Of a DNA stretch of 64,000 nucleotides, positions 24,453 through 32,719 are shown piece after piece. Location of the stretch: NCBI RefSeq assembly GCF_019774615.1, contig NZ_CP081496.1, positions 1,426,001-1,490,000 on the forward strand, read 5' to 3'. The number at the start of each line of letters is the position of its first letter. Position 1 is the stretch's first letter. This stretch comes from Streptomyces sp. BHT-5-2. GTDB lineage: Bacteria; Actinomycetota; Actinomycetes; Streptomycetales; Streptomycetaceae. The notes under the pieces are model-generated. The model made no database searches. It had not been told where the DNA came from and was given only the letters and a program-made list of their open reading frames with translations. Position numbers and translations under genes: made by a program.

Positions 24453-25103
24453 ATGGCTACGCTCCTGCTCATCGACTCCTCCGTCTTCCCCGAGGGCGGC
24501 TCCGCGTCCCGTGCGGTGACCGCCGCGTTCCGCAGGACCTGGGAGGAGCAGCACCCCGACGGCACCGTCATCCACCGCGACCTGGCCGCCGACCCGCTGC
24601 CGCACCTCGACGGCGTCGCCGCCTCCTCCGCGTTCGCCGACCCGGCCACCCACTCCCCGGAGCAGCAGGCCGCCTTCGCGCTGCGCAACGAGCTGGCCGA
24701 GGAACTGGAGCGGGCCGACGTCATCGTCATAGGCGCGCCCATGTACAACTGGACGATCCCGTCGACCCTGAAGGCGTGGCTCGACCAGACGATCATCATG
24801 GGCCGCACCGCCGGCGAGAACCCGTCGGCGAAGGGCAAGCCGGTCGTCGTGGTGGCCAGCCGCGGCGGCTCCTACGCGCCGGGCACGCCGCGCGAGTCCT
24901 TCGAGTACGTGCAGAACTACCTGGGGGCCGTGCTGAACGGCGGCTTCGGCCTCGAGGTGGAGTTCATCGTGCCGGAGCTGACGATGGCGGCGAGCAACCC
25001 GGCGATGGCCGAGCTGGTGCCGCTGTTCGAGGCTTCCCGGGCCAAGGCCCACGAGCAGGCGGAGGCCCGGGCCAAGGAGCTGGTGGCGCGCTTCACCGCC
25101 TGA
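24453..25103 (+). CDS. azoR: FMN-dependent NADH:quinone reductase / azoreductase
   Basis: The 216-residue flavodoxin-fold protein has the AzoR phosphate loop (LLLIDSSVFPEGGSASR, residues 4-20). PMYNWTIPSTLKAWLDQ, near residue 95, is the isoalloxazine-binding motif, and VASRGGSY follows. It performs two-electron reduction of quinones and azo compounds. ATG at 24453 follows GAAGGA. The divergent HxlR gene and shared operator mirror the Bacillus YodB-AzoR1 stress module. Confidence 0.92.
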   Translation: MATLLLIDSSVFPEGGSASRAVTAAFRRTWEEQHPDGTVIHRDLAADPLPHLDGVAASSAFADPATHSPEQQAAFALRNELAEELERADVIVIGAPMYNWTIPSTLKAWLDQTIIMGRTAGENPSAKGKPVVVVASRGGSYAPGTPRESFEYVQNYLGAVLNGGFGLEVEFIVPELTMAASNPAMAELVPLFEASRAKAHEQAEARAKELVARFTA

Positions 25104-25175
25104 CCGGGCGACGCGCCGCCGACGGGAGGCCCGCCCGGACCGCGCCGGTCCGATGCCGCGGGCCCCACCGTCCGG

Positions 25176-25210
25176 CCTCAGGGGCGGGCCGTCACCCGCC
25201 CGCCCCGAGG
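25176..25210. terminator. Bidirectional terminator between azoR and the MFS gene
   Basis: CCTC-A-GGGGCGGGC pairs with GCCCGCCCC-GAGG across an 8-nt loop in the convergent gap. Confidence 0.65.
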
Positions 25211-25267
25211 GCCGCTGGCCGGGCCCGGCACCGCCTTCCGCGCGCCGGAGCCCGCGCCCCGTACACC

Positions 25268-26533
25268 TCACCCCGCGGACGCCGCTCCCCTGGCCGGGCC
25301 CCTGCCCAGCGCCACGGCCAGCAGCGCACCCGCCGCGAGGACCCCGCCCAGCGTGATCACGCCGCCGGTCCCCCAGCCGTCCGCGGCCTGCCCGCCGGCC
25401 AGTGCGCCGGCCGCGATGGCCCCGTTGAACACCGCCACGAACAGCGCGGAGGACGCCTCCAGGGCGTCCGGCGCGGCCGCCATCAGCCAGGTCTGCGTAC
25501 TGACCGACACGCCCCCGTAGGCCAGGCCCCACACGGCCACCAGGGCCGCGGCGCCCAGGACCCCGGCCGCGCGCCCCATCGGGGGCACCAGCAGCACCGC
25601 GGCGGCCAGCACCGCGCAGATCCCCAGCAGCGTGGCCCGCGGGGCGCGCGCCGCACCGGTTCCGGAGACGAAGTTCCCCGCCAGCCCGGCGACCCCGAAG
25701 ACCAGCAGCACGGTGCCGATCTGTCCGGGCCGCGCGCCGGCCACCTCCTCCAGGACCGGCCGCACATAGGTGTACGCGGCGAAGTGACCCGTCACCAGGA
25801 GCGCGACCACCAGCAACCCGGTGCGCACCGCAGGCCGGCGCAGCAGCCCCAGGACTCCGCCCAGCCGCACGGCACCGGCCGCCGGCAGCGGCGGCAGCAG
25901 CACCCGCAGCGCGATGCCCACCGCCGCGCAGACCCCGACCATCACCACGAACGACGCGCGCCAGCCGGCCAGTTCGCCCACCAGCGCACCGGCCGGTACG
26001 CCCAGGACGGACGCCGCCGCGACCCCGCTGAATATCAGGGACGTGGCCGCCGCCACCCGCCGCTCGGGCACCAGCCGTACCGCCAGCCCCGACGCGATCG
26101 CCCACACCCCGCCCATCCCGAGCCCCACCAGCACCCGGGCCGCCAGCAGCACCAGCACGTTCGGGGCGTAGGCGGCCAGCAGGTTCGCCACGGTCAACGT
26201 GCCCATCAGGGCGGCCAGTACGACGCGCCGGTCGCAGCGGCCGATCAGCAGCGTCAGCACCGGTGCGGCGACCGCGGCGACCAGTCCGGTGACGGTCACC
26301 GTCAGCCCGGCCGTCCCGTCCGAGACCCCCAGGTCCCGGCCGATCGGCGTCAGCAGCCCCACCGGCAACATCTCCGACGTCACCACCGTGAACGTCCCCG
26401 CCGCCAGCGCCCCGACCGCCGGCCACCCGCCGCCCCTCGGACGTCTCAACCCACCTTCCGCCAGATGGTGTTGGGATCCGGCCACCGCGCCCCGGGCAAC
26501 CGGGCCGCCCACCGCGCTCTCGCTCTTCGCCAT
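25268..26533 (-). CDS. MFS transporter (DHA1-type efflux)
   Basis: The 421-residue protein has about 12 membrane helices. Helix 1 carries GTFTVVTSEMLPVGLLTPI, and GRCDRRVVLAALMGTL matches the loop 2-3 motif A region. It resembles the arabinose-efflux-like/Cml branch of drug:H+ antiporters. ATG at 26533 follows GGAAGGG; GTG at 26542 is an alternative. It is divergent from a LysR gene with a palindrome between, which probably activates it. The substrate is unknown. Confidence 0.87.
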   Translation of the reverse strand: MAKSESAVGGPVARGAVAGSQHHLAEGGLRRPRGGGWPAVGALAAGTFTVVTSEMLPVGLLTPIGRDLGVSDGTAGLTVTVTGLVAAVAAPVLTLLIGRCDRRVVLAALMGTLTVANLLAAYAPNVLVLLAARVLVGLGMGGVWAIASGLAVRLVPERRVAAATSLIFSGVAAASVLGVPAGALVGELAGWRASFVVMVGVCAAVGIALRVLLPPLPAAGAVRLGGVLGLLRRPAVRTGLLVVALLVTGHFAAYTYVRPVLEEVAGARPGQIGTVLLVFGVAGLAGNFVSGTGAARAPRATLLGICAVLAAAVLLVPPMGRAAGVLGAAALVAVWGLAYGGVSVSTQTWLMAAAPDALEASSALFVAVFNGAIAAGALAGGQAADGWGTGGVITLGGVLAAGALLAVALGRGPARGAASAG

Positions 26534-26590
26534 GGTGCCCACCCTTCCCGCGCCGCCGCGGGGGAACAACGGCGAACTCCTCACCCTTCT

Positions 26591-26605
26591 ATGAGCAGGA
26601 CTCAT
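26591..26605. promoter_or_regulatory. LysR-type operator palindrome
   Basis: ATGAG-cagga-CTCAT is a perfect inverted repeat containing a T-N11-A pattern. It lies in the divergent gap 42 bp before the LysR start and 58 bp from the MFS start. Confidence 0.65.
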
Positions 26606-26632
26606 CGATCGACCGCACCCGGGGAGGGACGC

Positions 26633-27610
26633 ATGAGTGGTCCGCCCGCGCCCGCCGGCGCCGTCGGCGCGCCCGGACTCGAACTCCGCGAGCTGGAGTG
26701 CTTCCTGGTCCTCTCCGAGGAGCTGCACTTCGGCCGCACCGGCGAGCGGCTCTACGTCTCCCAGAGCCGGATCAGCCAGCTACTGCGCTCCCTGGAGTCC
26801 CGAATCGGGGCGCGCCTGGTGGACCGCACCAGCCGCCGGGTCCGCCTCACGCCGCTGGGCGAGGAGTTCCACGCGTCGCTGCGCCCGGCCTACGACGCGC
26901 TGCGTGCCACGGTGGACAGCGCCCGCGCGGCCGCCCGCGGCATCGAGGGCCGGCTCACCATCGGCTTCCAGGGGACCGCGGACGACCGGATCATGCGGGC
27001 CATCGACGCCTTCCACGCCCGGCATCCGGGCTGCGTCACACAGATCGTCGAGGTCCCGCTGTGCGACCCGTTCGGCGCGCTGCGGAGCGGTGCGGTGGAC
27101 GTGGCGGTGACGCTGCTCCCGGTTGCCGAGCCCGATCTCGTCCTGGGAGCGGTGTTCTCGGCGCAGCAGCAGACGGTGGCGCTGTCCGTGCGGCACCCGC
27201 TGGCGTCCCGCGCCTCGCTGAGCGCCGAGGAGCTGGCAGGGTTGCCCCTGATCTCCCCGGACGGTCCGGCGCCGGTGTACTGGCGCACCGCCCAGGCACC
27301 CACCGCCACCCCCGGGGGCCGCCCCATACCGGCCGGCCCCCGGGTGAGCACCCTCCAGGAGGGGCTGACGCTGACCGCGGCGGGCCGGGGCGGAATGCTG
27401 CTGTGCCGGCCGACGGCGGAGTACCACGGGCGCCGTGACGTCGTCTTCGTCCCCGTCACCGGACTGCCGCACTCGGCGCTGGGAGTGGTGCACCACGCGG
27501 CCCGGGAGACCGCCCGGGTCCGTGCCTTCACGACCACCGTGCGGGATGTGACGGCAGTCACTTCGATGCCGCCCGGAGGGGCGAACGACCAAGAACGGCG
27601 CGGGATGTGA
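26633..27610 (+). CDS. LysR-family transcriptional regulator
   Basis: The 325-residue regulator has a winged HTH after a short Ala/Pro leader (LELRELECFLVLSEELHFGRT, then YVSQSRISQLLRSLESRIG, about residues 16-75). A periplasmic-binding-type effector domain follows (about 105-305). ATG at 26633 follows GGGGAGGGA. Divergent from an MFS exporter, it probably controls that gene through the palindrome at 26591. The effector is unknown. Confidence 0.88.
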   Translation: MSGPPAPAGAVGAPGLELRELECFLVLSEELHFGRTGERLYVSQSRISQLLRSLESRIGARLVDRTSRRVRLTPLGEEFHASLRPAYDALRATVDSARAAARGIEGRLTIGFQGTADDRIMRAIDAFHARHPGCVTQIVEVPLCDPFGALRSGAVDVAVTLLPVAEPDLVLGAVFSAQQQTVALSVRHPLASRASLSAEELAGLPLISPDGPAPVYWRTAQAPTATPGGRPIPAGPRVSTLQEGLTLTAAGRGGMLLCRPTAEYHGRRDVVFVPVTGLPHSALGVVHHAARETARVRAFTTTVRDVTAVTSMPPGGANDQERRGM

Positions 27611-27687
27611 CGTAGCGCTCACGTCGCACGGGTCACGTGGCCGCACTCACATCGGACGCGGGGTCCGGGCGTTCCCGGGAACGAAAC

Positions 27688-27728
27688 GAGGCCCCTGGTC
27701 CCGGATTTCTCCGGAGACCAGGGGCCTC
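27688..27728. terminator. Terminator of tRNA-Leu
   Basis: A 13-bp perfect stem (GAGGCCCCTGGTC with GACCAGGGGCCTC) with an inner CCGG pairing lies 6 nt beyond the tRNA 3' end. On the minus strand it is followed by GTTTCGTT. It may also terminate the LysR transcript from the other side. Confidence 0.75.
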
Positions 27729-27733
27729 ATCTG

Positions 27734-27817
27734 TGCGCGAGGGGGGAGTTGAACCCCCACGCCCTTTCGGGCACTGGAACCTGAATCCAGCGCGTCTGCC
27801 TATTCCGCCACCCGCGC
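27734..27817 (-). tRNA. tRNA-Leu (CAG)
   Basis: The 84-nt class II tRNA has acceptor GCGCGGG paired to CTCGCGC, an anticodon stem CTGGA/TCCAG around loop TTCAGGT (anticodon CAG), a long variable arm (TGCCCGAAAGGGCG) and a T arm with GGTTCAA. The CCA end is not encoded. No attachment-site duplication was seen. Confidence 0.95.
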
Positions 27818-28272
27818 ATGGGTGCTGCCGGTTTATTCTCTCACGCGATCCGGGCCGTTCGGTCCGGGTCTTGCGGGAGCGCCTTCCGACATCGAGAACA
27901 TTAGCACGGTGTCGGGGGTGCCTTCACACGCCTTTCCCCCGGTCCCGGGCCTGCGGGAGTGCGGGGGCACTCCGGGGCACCGCCGCGCGTTCTCCGGAGG
28001 AGCTCCGGGGACGACGGCCGGAGTCGGCCCCCGGACCCCTGCCCGGGTCGGCGGTTGCGGGACACTGTTAACGGGGCACATCTACGATCGCAGTGCACAG
28101 CAAGCGGCGTGAGGAGAGTGGCGGGCAGTACGGCGGCCACCGGGCAACCCTGTGGTGGGCGACACTCGTCCTCCAGGCAGGAAAGGGGAACCAGCCGATT
28201 TCCCGGCGCGTGGATACGATCAGTAAGCAGTATCAGGACGACCCCGAGGAAGACTGAGGAAGGAGGTGCCCC
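27818..28272. other. Intergenic region with the fha-pknB operon promoter
   Basis: About 455 bp separate tRNA-Leu from fhaA. No convincing gene is seen. GGAGGTG lies just before the fhaA GTG. The AT-richer tract TGTTAACGGGGCACATCTACGATC near 28066-28089 is a candidate promoter, but hexamers are not clear enough to assign. Confidence 0.4.
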
Positions 28273-29094
28273 GTGGGAGTACTGAAGCGCTTCGAGCAGC
28301 GACTCGAAGGTCTCGTCAACGGCACCTTCGCCAAGGTGTTCAAGTCCGAAGTGCAGCCCGTCGAGATCGCCGGCGCGCTGCAGCGCGAGTGCGACAACAA
28401 CGCCAGCATCTGGAACCGCGACCGCACGGTCGTCCCCAATGACTTCATCGTCGAGCTGAGCACCCCGGACTACGAGCGGCTGAGCCCGTACAGCGGCCAG
28501 CTCGGCGACGAGCTGTCGGGCATGGTCCGTGACTACGCCAAGCAGCAGCGGTACACCTTCATGGGCCCGATCAAGGTCCACCTGGAGAAGGCCGAGGACC
28601 TCGACACCGGTCTGTACCGCGTCCGCAGCCGCACCCTCGCCTCCAGCACGTCCCAGGACCGGCCCGGCGGCCAGGCCGCGGCGGCCCGCTCCACCGGCGG
28701 TCCGCCCCAGGCGGGCGGCCATGTGGCCCCGCCCATGCCGTCGTCCCCGCCGCCCGGCGCGGCGCCCGCGCCCCGTACGGGAGCGCCCGGTGCCGGGCCG
28801 CAGCCCTACGCCCAGACCCGGCGCTGGATCGAGATCAACGGCACCCGCCACCAGATCTCGCGCCCGACCCTCGTGCTGGGCCGCAGCACCGATGCCGACG
28901 TGCGGATCGACGACCCGGGAGTCTCCCGGCGGCACTGCGAGATCCGGGTCGGCACGCCTCCCACGGTCCAGGATCTGGGTTCCACCAACGGCATCGTGGT
29001 GGACGGGCAGCACACCACCCGCGCTAGTCTCCGCGACGGCTCGCGGATCGTCGTGGGCAGTACCACCATCGTTTACCGGCAAGCCGAAGGGTGA
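28273..29094 (+). CDS. fhaA: FhaA: DUF3662 and FHA domain protein
   Basis: The 273-residue protein has an N-terminal DUF3662 domain (GVLKRFEQRLEGLVNGTFAK, to about residue 115), a Gln/Pro/Gly-rich linker, and a C-terminal FHA phosphothreonine-binding domain (LVLGRSTDADVRI, VSRRHCEI, LGSTNG; about 185-265). In mycobacteria FhaA binds phosphorylated MviN to restrain peptidoglycan synthesis. GTG at 28273 follows AGGAGGT. It opens an operon with its likely kinase (pknB) and phosphatase (pstP). Confidence 0.92.
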   Translation: MGVLKRFEQRLEGLVNGTFAKVFKSEVQPVEIAGALQRECDNNASIWNRDRTVVPNDFIVELSTPDYERLSPYSGQLGDELSGMVRDYAKQQRYTFMGPIKVHLEKAEDLDTGLYRVRSRTLASSTSQDRPGGQAAAARSTGGPPQAGGHVAPPMPSSPPPGAAPAPRTGAPGAGPQPYAQTRRWIEINGTRHQISRPTLVLGRSTDADVRIDDPGVSRRHCEIRVGTPPTVQDLGSTNGIVVDGQHTTRASLRDGSRIVVGSTTIVYRQAEG

Positions 29095-29104
29095 AGCGGG
29101 GGCA

Positions 29105-29632
29105 ATGTCAGAGCTGACCCTCACGGTCATGCGGTTGGGTTTCCTCGCCGTACTGTGGCTGTTCGTCATCGTGGCCGTCCAGGTCATCCGCAGCGATCTG
29201 TTCGGCACGCGCGTCACACAGCGCGGTGCCGCCCGGCGCGGCGGCCCGGAACCGCGCACCCAGCGGCAGACCGCCGCTCCCCAGCAGCAGCGCCGCCAGG
29301 AGTCCGGCGGCCGCGGCGGGAACCGGCAGCGGCGCGGGTCCCCCACCAAGCTGGTGGTCTCCGAAGGCACGCTGGCCGGTACGACCGTCGCCCTGCAGGG
29401 CCAGACGATCACGCTGGGGCGGGCGCACGACTCCACCATCGTGCTGGACGACGACTACGCGTCCAGCAGGCATGCCAGGATCTACCCGGACCGTGACGGC
29501 CAGTGGATCGTCGAGGACCTCGGTTCCACGAACGGCACGTACCTTGACCGGACCCGACTGACGACCGCGACTCCGATTCCCCTGGGAGCCCCGATCCGCA
29601 TCGGCAAGACCGTCATCGAGCTGCGGAAGTAG
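29105..29632 (+). CDS. fhaB: FhaB/FipA: membrane-anchored FHA protein
   Basis: The 175-residue protein has one N-terminal membrane helix (VMRLGFLAVLWLFVIVAVQV, residues 8-27), a basic Gln/Arg-rich linker and a C-terminal FHA domain (ITLGRAHDSTIVLDD, SSRHARIY, LGSTNGTYL). FHA domains bind phosphothreonine; mycobacterial FipA links PknA/B signalling to division. ATG at 29105, 10 bp after fhaA. Confidence 0.91.
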   Translation: MSELTLTVMRLGFLAVLWLFVIVAVQVIRSDLFGTRVTQRGAARRGGPEPRTQRQTAAPQQQRRQESGGRGGNRQRRGSPTKLVVSEGTLAGTTVALQGQTITLGRAHDSTIVLDDDYASSRHARIYPDRDGQWIVEDLGSTNGTYLDRTRLTTATPIPLGAPIRIGKTVIELRK

Positions 29633-29763
29633 TACGACATGAGCGAGCGGAGCGAGCGAGCCGTAACGGTCCACTCGACGGACCCGGGCGTGCTCCCGAC
29701 CGGAGGGTGGGCAGTGTGGCTCGACGAGACCGGCTGTACCCCGAGCCGACGGGTGAGGTGCGC

Positions 29764-31299
29764 ATGAGTCTGTCCCTGCGCTTCGCCGCCGGATCGCACA
29801 AGGGCATGATCCGCGAGGGCAACGAGGACTCCGGCTACGCCGGGCCGCGGCTGCTCGCCATCGCGGACGGCATGGGCGGCCAGGCCGCCGGCGAGGTCGC
29901 CTCCTCCGAGGTGATCTCCACGCTCGTCCAGCTCGACGACGACGTCCCCGGTTCGGACATCCTCACCTCGCTGGGCACCGCCGTGCAGCGCGCCAACGAC
30001 CAGCTGCGGATGATGGTCGAGGAGGACCCCCAGCTGGAGGGCATGGGGACGACCCTGACCGCGCTGCTGTGGACGGGCCAGCGGCTCGGCCTGGTGCACG
30101 TCGGCGACTCCCGGGCGTATCTGCTGCGGGACGGGGTGCTGACCCAGATCACGCAGGACCACACCTGGGTGCAGCGGCTGGTCGACGAGGGCCGGATCAC
30201 CGAGGAGGAGGCCACCACCCATCCGCAGCGGTCGCTGCTGATGCGGGCGCTGGGCAGCGGCGACCACGTCGAGCCGGACCTGTCGATCCGCGAGGTGCGG
30301 GCCGGGGACCGGTATCTGATCTGCTCGGACGGGCTGTCCGGAGTGGTCAGCCACCAAACGCTGGAAGAGACCCTGGCCGGCTACCAGGGTCCGCACGAGA
30401 CGATCCAGGAACTGATCCAGCTCGCGCTGCGCGGCGGCGGTCCGGACAACATCACCTGCATCGTCGCCGACGTCCTGGACGTGGACGGCAACGAGGCGGC
30501 GGCCGGGCAGTTCAACGACACCCCGGTCGTCGTCGGCGCGGTCGCCGAGAACCAGCACCAGCTGAACGACCCCAGCACGCTCCAGACGCCGGCGGCGCGC
30601 GCCGCCGAGCTGGGCCGCCGGGACTCCCAGCACACTCCGGGGGGCGCCTTCGGGCCGCCCGGAAGCGGGGGCCCGGAGGTCGGCGGGATGCCGCAGGGCT
30701 CGTTCGGGGCGTTCACGGACGAGGACTTCCTCAAGCCGCGGCGGCGCGGCAAGTGGCTGAAGGCGTCGCTGATCACGGTGCTGGCGCTGGGTGTGATCGG
30801 CGGCGGGCTGTACGCGGGCTACCAGTGGACGCAGACGCAGTACTTCGTCGGTGCCAAGGACGACCATGTCGCGCTGTACCGCGGCATCAGCCAGGACCTG
30901 GCCTGGATCAAGCTGAACTCGGTCGACGAGGACCACCCCGAGATCGAACTCAAGTACCTGCCGGTGTACCAGCGCAACCAGGTCAAGGAGACCATCGCGG
31001 TCGACAACCGCAACCAGGCCGGCGAGAAGGTCACCGAGCTCGGCAAGCAGGCGCACGCCTGCCAGGCCAAGGAGCAGCGGGAGGCCGCCGAGCGCGCGGC
31101 CGCGGCCGCCAAGGGCAAGGGCGGCCAGGCCGGCAAGCCCGGTACGCCCACCGCCGGCGCCAAGCCCGGTACGGCCGACGGAAGCGGCGTGGCCGGCACA
31201 CTGTCCGCGGCGGCCGGCACCACCCCCACGCCCACCCCCGGTCAGACTCCGTCCGAGGAGCAGCAGAAGCTGGAGAAGAATTGCAGCACCCAGCAGTGA
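29764..31299 (+). CDS. pstP: PP2C-family Ser/Thr phosphatase
   Basis: The PP2C domain (residues 1-235) carries GNEDSGYA, ADGMGG, HVGDSRAYLLRDG, CSDGLSG and GGPDNIT, which supply the metal-binding aspartates. A juxtamembrane linker, one membrane helix (KASLITVLALGVIGGGLYAGY) and an extracytoplasmic tail ending in a Pro/Thr-rich segment follow. It dephosphorylates PknB and its targets. ATG at 29764 places the start right at the catalytic domain; GTG at 29716 with GGAGGG 7 nt upstream would add 16 residues and is a serious alternative. Confidence 0.92.
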   Translation: MSLSLRFAAGSHKGMIREGNEDSGYAGPRLLAIADGMGGQAAGEVASSEVISTLVQLDDDVPGSDILTSLGTAVQRANDQLRMMVEEDPQLEGMGTTLTALLWTGQRLGLVHVGDSRAYLLRDGVLTQITQDHTWVQRLVDEGRITEEEATTHPQRSLLMRALGSGDHVEPDLSIREVRAGDRYLICSDGLSGVVSHQTLEETLAGYQGPHETIQELIQLALRGGGPDNITCIVADVLDVDGNEAAAGQFNDTPVVVGAVAENQHQLNDPSTLQTPAARAAELGRRDSQHTPGGAFGPPGSGGPEVGGMPQGSFGAFTDEDFLKPRRRGKWLKASLITVLALGVIGGGLYAGYQWTQTQYFVGAKDDHVALYRGISQDLAWIKLNSVDEDHPEIELKYLPVYQRNQVKETIAVDNRNQAGEKVTELGKQAHACQAKEQREAAERAAAAAKGKGGQAGKPGTPTAGAKPGTADGSGVAGTLSAAAGTTPTPTPGQTPSEEQQKLEKNCSTQQ

Positions 31300-31321
31300 G
31301 GGCGTAGGGGTCGGAGGTTTT

Positions 31322-32719
31322 ATGAGCAGTACGACGACCACGACGACCGTGGGTACGTTCGCCGCGCCGAGCCGCCGCAACACCGAGCTGGCCCTGCTGG
31401 TCTTCGCGGTGCTGATCCCGGTGTTCGCCTATGTCAACGTCGGTCTGGCGAAGGACGGTTCGGTGCCCGCGGGGGCGCTGGGCTACACGCTGGGGCTGGG
31501 GCTGCTGGCGGGGGTCACGCATCTCGTGGTGCGCAAGTGGGCGCCGTACGCGGATCCGTTGATGCTGCCCGTCGCGACACTGCTGAACGGTCTGGGGCTG
31601 GTGTTCATCTGGCGGCTCGACCAGGAGCCGAAGATCAGCACGCCGCAGCTGGGCGGTGCCATGGCGCCGGGGCAGCTGATGTGGTCGACGCTGGGCGTCG
31701 CGCTCTTCCTGGGTGTGCTGGTCTTCCTCAAGGACCACCGTGTGCTGCAGCGCTACACCTACATCTCGATGGTGGTGGCGCTGGTCCTGCTGATCGCCCC
31801 GATCTTCTTCCCGGCCCGTTTCGGCGCGCGCATCTGGATCACGATCCCGGGTGTCGGTTCGCTGCAGCCCGGCGAGTTCGCGAAGATCATCATCGCGATC
31901 TTCTTCGCGGGCTATCTGATGGTGAAGCGGGACGCGCTGGCGCTGGCCAGCCGCCGCTTCATGGGCCTGTACCTCCCCCGTGGCCGGGACCTCGGCCCGA
32001 TCCTGGTGATCTGGGCGCTGAGCCTGATGATCCTGGTCTTCGAGACCGACCTGGGCACCTCGCTGCTCTTCTTCGGCCTCTTCGTGGTCATGCTGTACGT
32101 CGCCACCGAGCGCACCAGCTGGATCGTCTTCGGTCTGCTGCTGAGCGCCGGCGGCGCGGTCGCGGTGGCCACCTTCGAATCCCATGTCCAGGTGCGCGTC
32201 CACAACTGGCTCAACCCGCTGGAGCTGCAGAACGGCGGTGTGACGGAGACCGCGCAGTCGATGTACTCCTTCGGCTCCGGCGGCCTGATGGGGTCCGGCC
32301 TGGGACAGGGCTACTCGCGGCTCATCGGCGGCATCGCCCCGAAGAGCGACTACATCCTCGCCACCGTCGGCGAGGAGATCGGCCTGGCCGGTCTGATGGC
32401 GATCCTGCTGCTGTACGGCCTGCTCATCGAGCGCGGCATCCGTACGGCGCTGGCCGCCCGCGACCCGTTCGGCAAGCTGCTGGCGGTCGGTCTCTCCGGC
32501 GCCTTCGCGCTGCAGGTCTTCGTCGTCGCCGGCGGTGTGACGGGCCTGATCCCGCTGACCGGCATGACGATGCCGTTCCTGGCACAGGGCGGTTCGTCCG
32601 TGATCGCCAACTGGGCGCTGGTGGGCATCCTGCTGCGGATCAGTGACACCGCGCGCCGTCCCGCCCCTGCTCCCGCCCCGTCCACCGACGCCGAGATGAC
32701 CCAGGTGGTCCGACCGTGA
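31322..32719 (+). CDS. rodA: FtsW/RodA/SpoVE-family peptidoglycan glycosyltransferase
   Basis: The 465-residue SEDS protein has about 10-12 membrane helices and the signatures PGVGSLQPGEFAKI, ETDLGTSLLFFGLFVVML and GLIPLTGMTMPFLAQGGSS near the C-terminus. SEDS proteins polymerise lipid II together with a class B PBP. ATG at 31322; its stop overlaps the pbpA GTG by 4 bp, tying it to that partner. Confidence 0.92.
   Translation: MSSTTTTTTVGTFAAPSRRNTELALLVFAVLIPVFAYVNVGLAKDGSVPAGALGYTLGLGLLAGVTHLVVRKWAPYADPLMLPVATLLNGLGLVFIWRLDQEPKISTPQLGGAMAPGQLMWSTLGVALFLGVLVFLKDHRVLQRYTYISMVVALVLLIAPIFFPARFGARIWITIPGVGSLQPGEFAKIIIAIFFAGYLMVKRDALALASRRFMGLYLPRGRDLGPILVIWALSLMILVFETDLGTSLLFFGLFVVMLYVATERTSWIVFGLLLSAGGAVAVATFESHVQVRVHNWLNPLELQNGGVTETAQSMYSFGSGGLMGSGLGQGYSRLIGGIAPKSDYILATVGEEIGLAGLMAILLLYGLLIERGIRTALAARDPFGKLLAVGLSGAFALQVFVVAGGVTGLIPLTGMTMPFLAQGGSSVIANWALVGILLRISDTARRPAPAPAPSTDAEMTQVVRP

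Noticed and set aside
27734..27817. tRNA-Leu as an integration site for a mobile element
   Set aside because: No integrase and no duplicated tRNA 3' end were found on either side.
29633..29700. GAGCGAGCGGAGCGAGCGAG stretch before pstP considered as a regulatory repeat
   Set aside because: Such GAGCG runs are common low-complexity tracts in streptomycete intergenic DNA; no palindrome or motif supports a function.
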